Origin: Myxococcota bacterium
Lineage (GTDB): Bacteria; Myxococcota_A; Polyangia; HGW-17; JAJRWW01
Direction: 5' to 3'
Length of the DNA stretch: 16,621 bases
NCBI GenBank assembly: GCA_024276595.1
Contig: JAJRWW010000566.1
Span: 1-16,621, forward strand
How positions within the stretch are numbered: position 1 is the stretch's first letter; the number at the start of each line of letters is the position of its first letter. Under the pieces are notes generated by a model. It made no database searches, had not been told where the DNA came from, and saw nothing but the letters and a program-made list of their open reading frames with translations. A program made the translations under genes and the position numbers. This document shows positions 1-7,545 of this stretch, piece after piece.

Positions 1-207
1 CCGCGCCCCCTCCACCCGCGCCACCTCGACCCGGGGCAGGATCGGCACGCCAAAGGGCGCGTGGGAGGGTCTCTTGGGTCGGTCTCCAGAGTCCAATAAT
101 ACCTCGATGAGCAGGGCCGCTAGATGATACTTCAATCGCGCTCGATGGGCTAGCGGGAGCCGCTCGTCCAGGCGCCCCCCCAGCTCGCCACCTTCGCCCA
201 GCCAGGC
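1..207 (-). CDS. Possible partial CDS running off the left edge, unknown function
   Basis: A minus-strand frame stays open from an upstream stop at 250-252 to the window edge. Its composition looks coding: leucine, glutamate and arginine are frequent, mostly with G or C in the third position, and the frame includes the stretches LAHRARLKYHLAALLIEVLL and FGVPILPRVEVARVEGAR. It begins at or overlaps the stop of the cysteine-rich lipoprotein gene, as expected for a next gene in the operon. No ATG or GTG lies in the early part of the frame; the first usable alternative is a TTG at 133-135, without a ribosome binding site. The start is therefore undetermined and the right boundary given is nominal. 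I recognise no family. It could also be a non-coding open frame in GC-rich DNA. Confidence 0.3.
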
Positions 208-3206
208 TACGGCAAGCAGGCGGACACGCCGCCGCCCACGACCTGGCAGCTATAGCCGTCGGCCCACCGACAGTCGGTCAGCGCTGTGCAGCGGTAGGCA
301 CACACGGGGCTGAGGTAACCTCCAAGGGATGGCACACAGGTTCCCTTTGGCCCGCAGCCGAGGCTCGGAAAGGCCGGATCACAGGCGGTCAGATCTGCGC
401 AGTAGCCCCCCTCGAGGTTGTAGCTCGGCTCATCGAGACAGTCGAGCCCCCCGCCGCAGTCGTCGGAGCTCAGGCACACGTCGCCTTCCTTGCCGTTGTT
501 ATTCGTGCAGGAGTTGCTGCACGCATTGTAGTTGTCGGAATCTCCGTCATCACACTCCTCACCGTAGGACGGCTCGACCAAGGCGTTTCCGCAGCCACCG
601 CAGTCTTGGTCGGTGGCTGCCACGCATCCAGGCGGGCAGCAGCCGTCGCCATCGCTGCAAGTGGAGATGGCCGCGTTGTCGCACAGAGCCTGGCAGGTGC
701 CGCCATCCTGCAGGGTGTCCACCGTGCAGGGATCCAGGTCGTCGCAGTCCGCCAGGCTCGGGCAGGCCCCCGGAGATCCCGAGGCGATTGCGATGTCACA
801 GATCTCCCCGGCCCTGGACTCCACCAAGCCATTGCCACAGACGGCCGGACAGTCGTCGTCGGTGTTGTTGGTGCAGCCAGATGGGCAGCAGCCGTCGCCG
901 TTGATGCAAACAACCGGGGTGTTGTCGCAGTAGGCCTCGCAGGTGGTGTCTCCAACGAGGGTGTCGGTGGTGCAGGGATCCAGGTCGTCGCAGTCCGCCA
1001 GGACCGGACAGGCCCCGGGCTGGCCCGAGGTGATGGCAATATCGCAGGTCTCGCCCCCGTCCACCGAGCCATCGCCGCAGATGACGCTGCAGTCGTTGTC
1101 GTTCGTCAGGTCGCAGCCCGCCGGGCAACAGCCATCACCGTCAGCGCAGGTGGATATGGGGTTGTTCACACAGTCCGCGGTGCAGCTCCCGTCGTTGATG
1201 AGGGTGTCGGTCGTACAGCTCACCCCATCCACACAGTCTGCGGCCACTGGGCAGGCCCCGGCGTCCCCCTGCCCAATGGCCGTGTCGCAGGTCTCCCCGA
1301 CCTCCACGGCACCATTGCCGCAGGTCACCGGGCAGTCGTTGTCCACGTTGTTGTTGCCGCCGCTCGGACAGCACCCGTCGTCGTCCATGAAGCTGCTGAT
1401 GGGCGGAAAGTCACAGCGCGCAGCACAGGTTGATGGGGCCACCAGGAGGTCCTCGGTGCAGGCAATGCCATCGCTGCAGCTCGTGGGGCAGCTCCCCGGG
1501 TCGCCCGCCGTTATTGCCGTGTCGCAGAGCTCTCCACCCGAAGGCTCCACCACACCGTTGCCGCAGATGGCGCTACAGTCGTCATCGTTGGTGGCGTCAC
1601 ACTGGGGCGAGCAGCAGCCGTCGCCGTCGGCGCAGGCCACGGGGGTGTTGGCGCACTGGGCCTGGCAGCTCCCAGCGCCCACCACGCTGTCGGCGGTGCA
1701 GGAGTCCCCGTCTTCGCAATCCGCCACCTCCGGGCAGGCCCCGGGCTGGCCGGAGACGATGGCGGTGTCACAGAGCTCCCCGCTGGCCGGCTCGAACAGG
1801 CCGTCCCCACAGGTAGCGGTGCAATCATCGTCCGAGCCCGGGCCACAGCCAGAAGGGCAGCAGGTGTCGCCGTCGCTGCAGGTGGTGATGCTGCTGTGGC
1901 TGCAGCTCGCCTGGCAGGTGCCGGGGTTGTCCACTGTATCGATGGTGCATGGCAGGGAGTCGTCACAGCTCGCGGGGCACCCCCCGGGCGAGCCAGCCGC
2001 AATGCCCGTGTCGCAGACCTCTCCCGCCTCCACGACCCCGTTGCCGCAGGTGACCGGACAGTCGCCGTCGATGTTGTTGTTGCCTCCCGACGGGCAACAG
2101 CCATCGCTCGCGAGAAAGAGCGTCTGCACCTCCCACACGCAGCTCGCCTGGCAGGTACCACCATCGAAGAGGACCCCGGTAACACAGGGATCCGGATCCA
2201 GGCAGTCCTCGGGGCAAGCCCCGGGGGAGCCGACGGGGATCCCGACATCGCACTGCTCCGTTGGCTCGAGCACGCCATTGCCGCAAACGGGCTGGCAGTC
2301 CGAGTCCAGGGTGGCGTCCCCGCCGGGGGGGCAACACTGGTCACCGCCGAAGAGCTCCGTGATGATCGCGTAGGGGCAGTTGGCCTGACAGCTCCCGGCG
2401 CCCACCAGGCTGTCATCCGTGCACGGATTGCCGTCGGGCTCGCAGAGCGTGGGGCAGCCGCCGGGATCAGCCGGCGGGATACCCGTGTCACAGGTCTCGC
2501 CCACGCCAACCAGGCCGTCGCCGCAGATGGCATCGCAGTCGGCGTCGTTGGATGGGCCGCAGCCCGCGGGACAGCAGCCATCGCCATGGACACAGTCGGT
2601 TATGGGTTCGTTGAAGCACAGGGCCAGGCAGGTGCCAGCGCCCTCGACCCGATCCATCGTGCACTCATCGTTGTCACCACAGTCGGCCGTGGTTTCAGGG
2701 CAGGCGCCCTCCTCGCCCCAGGAGAGGCCGGTGTCACAGGTCTCCTCGGTGGGATGAACCACGCCGTCGCCACAGTTGGGCGGCACGTCCAGGGTTATCT
2801 CCACCTCCCGCATGATGCCCAGCTCCGGAATGGTGGTGCTGCGCCCAAATGCCACCACGTCGCCCTGATGGAGGCCCCACACCCGCACGACTATCTCTTG
2901 TCCCACCAGGTCATCGGACAGGAGCACCAGGGCTGTCTCCCGGCCCGACGAAAACGGCGACGAGCGCGGCGTGTCCGGAAGCTCCCCCTGGTTGAAGGCG
3001 ATGGATGAGTCACTGACGAAGTGGCCGGCGATGCGGAACTGATCGATGTGGAAGTCAGCGGGCTCGTAGTGGATAATCACAAGGACCGATGTGTCCTCCT
3101 TGGTTCTCTTGCATCCGGCCACGCAGATGCCAGCCACAAGGACCAGCAAGGGGGCCACCATACACCATCGAGGCCAGCAGCTCGGCTGCGCTGCAGAAGT
3201 ACTCAC
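207..3206 (-). CDS. Giant cysteine-rich repeat lipoprotein (myxobacterial disulfide-repeat type)
   Basis: A 999-residue exported lipoprotein of unknown function. Residues 16-32 form a hydrophobic signal ending in a lipobox, VAGC, with Cys32 as the predicted lipidated residue. Residues 33-143 form a beta-rich domain without cysteines. Residues 145-871 are nine tandem units of 79-83 residues, each starting CG(D/N)G and containing GExCD, a CP motif and DGCCP, with 10 or 12 cysteines per unit. Residues 872-999 are a divergent cap starting CGNALVEP and containing GEECDDGD, close to the known myxobacterial Cys-rich repeat. Even cysteine counts suggest fully disulfide-bonded modules, so the protein should act outside the cytoplasm. 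The GTG start is preceded by AGGGAC and lies 22 bases after the TPR gene, so it is probably co-transcribed with the kinases. A surface adhesin or ligand-binding role is inference. Confidence 0.85.
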   Translation of the reverse strand: MSTSAAQPSCWPRWCMVAPLLVLVAGICVAGCKRTKEDTSVLVIIHYEPADFHIDQFRIAGHFVSDSSIAFNQGELPDTPRSSPFSSGRETALVLLSDDLVGQEIVVRVWGLHQGDVVAFGRSTTIPELGIMREVEITLDVPPNCGDGVVHPTEETCDTGLSWGEEGACPETTADCGDNDECTMDRVEGAGTCLALCFNEPITDCVHGDGCCPAGCGPSNDADCDAICGDGLVGVGETCDTGIPPADPGGCPTLCEPDGNPCTDDSLVGAGSCQANCPYAIITELFGGDQCCPPGGDATLDSDCQPVCGNGVLEPTEQCDVGIPVGSPGACPEDCLDPDPCVTGVLFDGGTCQASCVWEVQTLFLASDGCCPSGGNNNIDGDCPVTCGNGVVEAGEVCDTGIAAGSPGGCPASCDDSLPCTIDTVDNPGTCQASCSHSSITTCSDGDTCCPSGCGPGSDDDCTATCGDGLFEPASGELCDTAIVSGQPGACPEVADCEDGDSCTADSVVGAGSCQAQCANTPVACADGDGCCSPQCDATNDDDCSAICGNGVVEPSGGELCDTAITAGDPGSCPTSCSDGIACTEDLLVAPSTCAARCDFPPISSFMDDDGCCPSGGNNNVDNDCPVTCGNGAVEVGETCDTAIGQGDAGACPVAADCVDGVSCTTDTLINDGSCTADCVNNPISTCADGDGCCPAGCDLTNDNDCSVICGDGSVDGGETCDIAITSGQPGACPVLADCDDLDPCTTDTLVGDTTCEAYCDNTPVVCINGDGCCPSGCTNNTDDDCPAVCGNGLVESRAGEICDIAIASGSPGACPSLADCDDLDPCTVDTLQDGGTCQALCDNAAISTCSDGDGCCPPGCVAATDQDCGGCGNALVEPSYGEECDDGDSDNYNACSNSCTNNNGKEGDVCLSSDDCGGGLDCLDEPSYNLEGGYCADLTACDPAFPSLGCGPKGTCVPSLGGYLSPVCAYRCTALTDCRWADGYSCQVVGGGVSACLP
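594..2774 (-). repeat. Nine tandem ~240-bp coding repeats inside the lipoprotein gene
   Basis: The nine units correspond to protein residues 145-227, 228-307, 308-386, 387-465, 466-547, 548-628, 629-709, 710-789 and 790-871. They share the order CG(D/N)G, GExCD, ACP or GCP, a Cys-rich middle, GTCQA or a similar motif, then DGCCP and an acidic DDDC-like end. The units are diverged in sequence, so this is an old amplification rather than a recent identical array. Units 2, 3 and 6 form a subtype ending in GG instead of GC after CCP. Confidence 0.85.
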
Positions 3207-3228
3207 GTCCCTGTCCTCACAAAAAAGA

Positions 3229-3927
3229 TCATTGTCTGCGATCCAGCAGGCCCAGGCTAGTGGACGGCCAATGGCCCGACGAGCTCTGGGCGGTCAAGCC
3301 CAAGGCGACCCCTGTCACCACCGCCGCCACCACACCGCCAGCGATTGCGGTCCAGAACCACCACTTCTTCACCAGGGGCTTGGGCTCGTCCTGGGGTCCT
3401 GGTGGCAGAAACGGTCGCCGAATGGCGCGCTCGCGAGCCTCCGCAGCGAGCCTGGCCTTTAGCAGGGCCAGCTTCTGGGAGCGGAGCCGATCAGCCGCGA
3501 TCCGCCTTTGCCGCTCGGCGGCAGCCCTTCGCCTCCTCTTCGCAACCAACGCCTTCTCAGACCTCGCCATGAGCTCGAGCACCATGGCCCGGTTAGGGGC
3601 CGATGGCTGCGCCCCCAGGTAGCTCTTGTAGAAAAACAGCGCTCGCTCGTACTTGCCCTCCATGCGAAAGCACTGGGCGATGTTGTACAGAAATCCCGGC
3701 AGCGGCAGCAGCTCATAGGCCTTCTCGTACAGCTTGCGGGCCCGCCCAAAGCGCCCAAGGCGATAGTGGACCTGCGCCTTCCCAAACAGCCGCCTGGCCT
3801 CCTTTCGCGCCCTGTGCTTCCTGCGGCTATGGCGCCCGCGAGCGTCCGCCACACCAGGCATCGCTGTGGCCAGAAACACACCGCCGAGCAGGGCGCACAT
3901 AAGCGACATCAGTCGAACCATGTTCAT
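3229..3927 (-). CDS. TPR protein with signal peptide and C-terminal membrane anchor
   Basis: A 232-residue protein with an N-terminal signal-like segment (residues 4-28, ending PGVADA), then tetratricopeptide helices at about residues 43-110 (AQVHYRLGRFGRARKLYEKA and the following YNIAQCF and GKYERALFFYKSYL segments). A strongly basic helical stretch at about 112-170 is followed by one membrane segment at about 188-212. The ATG at 3927 is preferred because GGGGGAG lies about ten bases before it; an upstream in-frame GTG at 3945 would put that site inside the coding region. The gene follows kinase 2 directly and precedes the lipoprotein gene. Small TPR proteins like this often accompany serine/threonine kinases in Myxococcota. 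If the signal works, the TPRs lie in the periplasm and may be a scaffold; this is inference. Confidence 0.8.
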   Translation of the reverse strand: MNMVRLMSLMCALLGGVFLATAMPGVADARGRHSRRKHRARKEARRLFGKAQVHYRLGRFGRARKLYEKAYELLPLPGFLYNIAQCFRMEGKYERALFFYKSYLGAQPSAPNRAMVLELMARSEKALVAKRRRRAAAERQRRIAADRLRSQKLALLKARLAAEARERAIRRPFLPPGPQDEPKPLVKKWWFWTAIAGGVVAAVVTGVALGLTAQSSSGHWPSTSLGLLDRRQ

Positions 3928-3947
3928 CGTCGTCTTCTCCCCCACCG

Positions 3948-5552
3948 CTAGTCGAACGGATTGATCGTGCGCACGGAGTCGAGCTTGCGGCGCAGCTTCA
4001 TGCTGCTTGGCCCGGTCCTCTTCTTCGCGCCTTTGGTCTTGGATTGCTTCCCGAGCCTGCTCCTCCTGGTGCTCCCCATCTTCCCCTTGGCTCGCCGTGG
4101 CCTTTTGTCCCTCTGGACCCCCATCTCCTGCTGCCGAAGCACCTCCTCAGGGAGCTCGGGCAGCTTCTCCAGGGCGATGTCAATAGTGCGGTCTCGATCC
4201 GGCACGAGGGTCAAGGTGCGCGGCTTGTGCCCTTCGGCGGTGATCACGACCTTCCAGGCCTGGCTCGTACGCTTGGGCTTGATGACCAGCGGGGTCATGC
4301 CGAGGGGGCGCCGCTCGGGTTCAAGGAGATCAATGCGGGCCAGGGCCGGCGTGGTCTTGAGGAGCAGCACAACGTGCGTGGGCCTGGCAGCCTGGTTCTC
4401 CAGGGCCATGTCCCCCAGGCCCGCTGCGACAACGATCCCCGCGGGGCTGAGGCGCTCCTTGCCCGCCTGGTCCTGGCCAAAGAGCAGAAGGCTGCCAGCC
4501 ATCGCGGCCACGAGGGCTGCAACGACACCTCCAAGCAGGATCCAGCGGCCGCCGCTGCTCACCCGCTCTGCGACCATGGGCCCCGAACCAGCCCGGCCAT
4601 GGGTGGCTGTGGCGCCCCGCAGCAGCATGTGTGACAGATCGGACATGCTGGCTGGGCGGTCCTGTGGATCCTTCTGCAGGCAGGCCATGACCGCCCTGGC
4701 GCAGTGGCGCGGGATCTTGTGAGGCAACCCCTTGATCTGGGATATTCGTGGAGCAGGCACGGTCATGTGCTTGTAGATATACTCAGGGGCAGACTGGGCC
4801 GAGAAGGGTGGCTGCCCCGTGAGGATCTCGAAGATGACCGCACCCAAGGAGTAGATGTCCGAGCGCGAGTCCACCTCTTCCCCCGAGGCCTGCTCTGGAG
4901 ACATGTACACCGGAGTGCCCAGGGAGAAGACCGCCGACCTGCGGAGGTTGCTCTCAGCGGCCCGCGGCAGGGTCTGGGTGAGCTGAGCCGTGCCGAAATC
5001 CAGTATCTTCACCGTGTCGGGATCGCCTTGTTGGTCCACGAGGAAGATGTTCGACGGCTTGATGTCCAGGTGCACGAAGCCTGCGTCGTGGGCGGCCTGC
5101 AGCGCCCCGCAGACCTGGGCTACGATGTGCACTGCCCGAGGTGGGGCCAGCGGGCCCTCCCGCCTCAAGAGGTCGGCCAGGGTTTCGCCGTCCAGGTACT
5201 CCATCAGGTAGTACGCCGCGTTCTCCTGTACCACGAAGTCGGTGATGTCCACGATGTGGGGGTGATTGATCCGGTTTACCGCCCGGGCCTCCTCGAAGAA
5301 CTGCTTCACCGAGTCGGGCCTGGCCGCCAGCCGATCCTTCAGCCGCTTGATGGCCACCTTGCGACCCAGCCGCATGTGCTCTGCCAGGTACACCAACCCC
5401 ATGCCCCCCTCACCCAGCACATCCAGCACTCGGTAGGAGCCCAGCTCCAGGCCCACGTCGGGGTGGGGAGAGATCGACGTCGCCCGAACCGCGTCCGCAG
5501 GGATCTCAGGTGGGATGGTCCTCGTGGCAGAGGTGGGGGGTTGCGACCGCAT
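3948..5552 (-). CDS. Transmembrane Ser/Thr protein kinase with PEGA-like C-terminal domain (kinase 2, HLD catalytic loop)
   Basis: A Hanks-type kinase of 534 residues that transfers ATP phosphate to Ser/Thr. The kinase domain covers about 40-310: glycine loop GEGGMGLVY at 47-55, VAIK with Lys69, catalytic loop HLDIKPSN at 161-168, DFG at 185-187, and SPE at 218-220. The catalytic Asp is present, but the Arg of HRD is Leu, making it a non-RD kinase. One membrane segment at about 337-358 is followed by a beta-rich PEGA-like region at about 393-461, a very basic Lys/Arg tail, and a final INPFD. The ATG at 5552 is preferred over the GTG six bases upstream because GAGAG sits at a suitable distance. 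It follows kinase 1 within a few bases, so co-translation is likely. Kinase assignment is secure; the substrate is unknown. Confidence 0.93.
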   Translation of the reverse strand: MRSQPPTSATRTIPPEIPADAVRATSISPHPDVGLELGSYRVLDVLGEGGMGLVYLAEHMRLGRKVAIKRLKDRLAARPDSVKQFFEEARAVNRINHPHIVDITDFVVQENAAYYLMEYLDGETLADLLRREGPLAPPRAVHIVAQVCGALQAAHDAGFVHLDIKPSNIFLVDQQGDPDTVKILDFGTAQLTQTLPRAAESNLRRSAVFSLGTPVYMSPEQASGEEVDSRSDIYSLGAVIFEILTGQPPFSAQSAPEYIYKHMTVPAPRISQIKGLPHKIPRHCARAVMACLQKDPQDRPASMSDLSHMLLRGATATHGRAGSGPMVAERVSSGGRWILLGGVVAALVAAMAGSLLLFGQDQAGKERLSPAGIVVAAGLGDMALENQAARPTHVVLLLKTTPALARIDLLEPERRPLGMTPLVIKPKRTSQAWKVVITAEGHKPRTLTLVPDRDRTIDIALEKLPELPEEVLRQQEMGVQRDKRPRRAKGKMGSTRRSRLGKQSKTKGAKKRTGPSSMKLRRKLDSVRTINPFD

Positions 5553-5560
5553 GAGCACTC

Positions 5561-7318
5561 TCAGTTGAAGGGGTTCACCGTGTCGGCTTCGCCCAGGCCC
5601 ATGGCCTGGCGTCTGTCTCCACGAGGCTCCTTGGGGCGGGAGCGCTCACGGGCGCGGCTTGGCCTCCCGGCACGATATCTCCGCTTCCGGTTGGGTTTCC
5701 TCCGGCCATGCTTCGTCCTCTTGGTCACACTCATCCCAGCCCCGCCATCTAAGGGTGGGGGCTTCTTGGGTGCAAGATCCACGTGGACCGGTCCGCTCCC
5801 GTCGCCGGAGACAAGCAGCTCGCCGGGCAAATAATCCGCGGCGAAGAGCCTGAGGCGCCACCGCTGGCCGGAGTGAATCTCCAGGGTGTGCGGCGTCTTG
5901 CCCACGTACCTGCCGTCGGAGACCCGGTAGATGATTGCACCGGAGGGGTTGGAGCTGATCACCACCCGTCGCACCCCCGGTCGCCTGGCCCGTCGGAGCA
6001 CCGCCCGCGGGTTGGTCTGGCCAGCCTCCTTTACGAGCGACACTGTCGCCTCCTTGGGATCGGCCTTGCTGACACCGGCGCCGCCGGGCTGGAGCAGCCA
6101 CCAGCCCCCAACCGCCAGAATCAGGCAGGCTGCCCCCATGCCCACGGAGGGCCAGAGCCACCTCTTGCGCCTCTCCCTGACCTTGGCTTCCACGGCCTCC
6201 AGGTCGGGCAACACCACCACGCCAGTCTCCTCCTCGATGGACCACTCCAGCAGCTCCGCAAGCTGGCTCATGGTCTGGACGCGCTGGTCAGGGTCCTTCC
6301 TGAGGCAGGACAGGATCGCGTCCTGGAGGCCATCGGGAACGGGATCGGCGCCGATCTTCTGGCGCCGGGTGTTCAGAGGCTCCGGCTCGGTGTTGAGGTG
6401 GTGAAACAGGAGCTGCCCGACCTGGGGCGCCACGAACACCGGTGAGCCCACCAGCATCTCGTACATCATCACGCCCATCGCGTAGATGTCCAGGCGGTGG
6501 TCCATGCCGACACCCTCGATCTGCTCAGGGGCCATGTACTCAGGTGTGCCGATGGGCTCCCCTGTCATGGTCCTGAGAAGAGAGTCGTCGGCGGCCATGA
6601 ACTTGGCGATGCCGAAGTCCAGCAGCCGGACCCCAAAGGTACCGTCAGACCGCGGCGAGATAAAGATGTTGTCCGGCTTGAGATCCCGGTGAACAATTCC
6701 CTTGGCATGTACAGCAGCCAGGGCATCGGCTATCTGCCGGCTGATGGACACCACCTCCTCGGGGCGCATGGGGGCTCGCCGCACAATCACGCTCTGCAGG
6801 CTCTCGCCCTCCAGCAGCTCCATGACCAGATACGGCAGGTGATCCACGCTCTCCACGCAGTCCATGATGTCGATGAGGTTGGGGTGGCCGATGCGGTTGA
6901 CGGCCTGGGCCTCCTTGAAGAACCGGTGCACCACGCCGAACTGGTCGGCAAACTCCGACAGCAGGATCTTGATGGCCACGCGGCGCTTGAGCAGCTTGTG
7001 CTCGGCCTCGAACACCGTGCCCATGCCGCCCTGGCCCAGCAGCCGCACCAGCCTGTACTGCCCCAGCTCGTCGCCGACCTGGTAGTTCCGCAGCCTGACG
7101 CCCGATATGGAGTGAAGCATGGCCGGACTTGCCACCCGCTTGTGGGGCCCCGCGGCCTTGCTGCGGGCTCCGTAGGACGCCGTCTGCCCGGGCTTGAGGA
7201 GGTTGTCCCAGGCCATGTCTTCGGTGGCGGGGGTCTTGGCAACGCCGACGGTGCAAACCGGACACCTGTCTAGCTCGCCCGAGAACTCCGCACCACATTC
7301 TGTACAGTTGCTGGTCAT
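5561..7318 (-). CDS. Transmembrane Ser/Thr protein kinase with N-terminal Cys4 ribbon and PEGA domain (kinase 1)
   Basis: A Hanks-type kinase of 585 residues from the chosen start. Cysteines 5, 8, 19 and 22 form a CxxC-x10-CxxC ribbon likely to bind zinc. The kinase domain follows: GQGGMGTVF at 95-103, VAIK with Lys117, HRDLKPDN at 210-217, DFG at 234-236, and APE at 263-265, so all key catalytic residues are present and this is an RD kinase. A membrane segment at about 387-408 leads to a PEGA-like region at about 448-515 (SSNPSGAIIY, VGKTPHTLEI), a basic Arg/Lys tail and a terminal VNPFN. The start at 7318 is chosen because the ribbon begins right after it, although no clear ribosome binding site is visible. 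An in-frame ATG at 7384 would add 22 featureless residues and has a weak GGGG before it. It is the first gene of the kinase operon. Confidence 0.94.
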   Translation of the reverse strand: MTSNCTECGAEFSGELDRCPVCTVGVAKTPATEDMAWDNLLKPGQTASYGARSKAAGPHKRVASPAMLHSISGVRLRNYQVGDELGQYRLVRLLGQGGMGTVFEAEHKLLKRRVAIKILLSEFADQFGVVHRFFKEAQAVNRIGHPNLIDIMDCVESVDHLPYLVMELLEGESLQSVIVRRAPMRPEEVVSISRQIADALAAVHAKGIVHRDLKPDNIFISPRSDGTFGVRLLDFGIAKFMAADDSLLRTMTGEPIGTPEYMAPEQIEGVGMDHRLDIYAMGVMMYEMLVGSPVFVAPQVGQLLFHHLNTEPEPLNTRRQKIGADPVPDGLQDAILSCLRKDPDQRVQTMSQLAELLEWSIEEETGVVVLPDLEAVEAKVRERRKRWLWPSVGMGAACLILAVGGWWLLQPGGAGVSKADPKEATVSLVKEAGQTNPRAVLRRARRPGVRRVVISSNPSGAIIYRVSDGRYVGKTPHTLEIHSGQRWRLRLFAADYLPGELLVSGDGSGPVHVDLAPKKPPPLDGGAGMSVTKRTKHGRRKPNRKRRYRAGRPSRARERSRPKEPRGDRRQAMGLGEADTVNPFN

Positions 7319-7449
7319 TATGGGTTCAGGCTTGGCCGCCACCCAGGGCTGTGGGCGGTGACTGTGCACGCAGGCAATGGCCATGCCAACACCCCACGAA
7401 TCACTATCCGCTTGTTATCACGCAATATGGGCAATCCAAGGACGAATGG

Positions 7450-7474
7450 CTGGGTGGCGATATTCGCCACCCAG
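7450..7474. promoter_or_regulatory. 11-bp perfect hairpin/dyad, possible terminator or operator
   Basis: CTGGGTGGCGA is followed after TAT by its exact reverse complement TCGCCACCCAG. Transcribed leftward, it lies about 70 bases after the sigma-54 activator gene and about 65 bases before the earliest possible kinase 1 start. The strong GC stem could stop transcription, but no T-run follows on either strand, so it is not a textbook intrinsic terminator. An operator function is equally possible. Confidence 0.4.
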
Positions 7475-7475
7475 T

Positions 7476-7489
7476 GGTTCAAATGAACC
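7476..7489. promoter_or_regulatory. 14-bp palindromic site, possible operator
   Basis: GGTTCA, two A bases, then TGAACC form a compact perfect dyad directly next to the longer hairpin. The short spacing suits a dimeric DNA-binding protein better than an RNA hairpin. No convincing core promoter could be fixed between here and kinase 1. Confidence 0.3.
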
Positions 7490-7545
7490 GATCCTGTGCG
7501 TACTAGCTCGCACTCGGCTCGGCACTGCTGGAGAACTTCAGAGAA

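Noticed and set aside
943..2373. Long plus-strand open frame opposite the lipoprotein repeats
   Set aside because: It is the antisense of a repetitive Cys-rich gene and simply mirrors its repeats; the minus-strand product has a signal peptide, lipobox and known repeat type.
594..2774. The regular repeats as a CRISPR array or mobile repeat
   Set aside because: The repeats are in frame, code for Cys-rich protein units and are diverged; there are no short identical repeats with unique spacers.
7385..7545. TTGGAT with TAACAA 16 bases on as a kinase operon promoter
   Set aside because: Only about three of six bases match in each box, which is not better than chance in this spacer.
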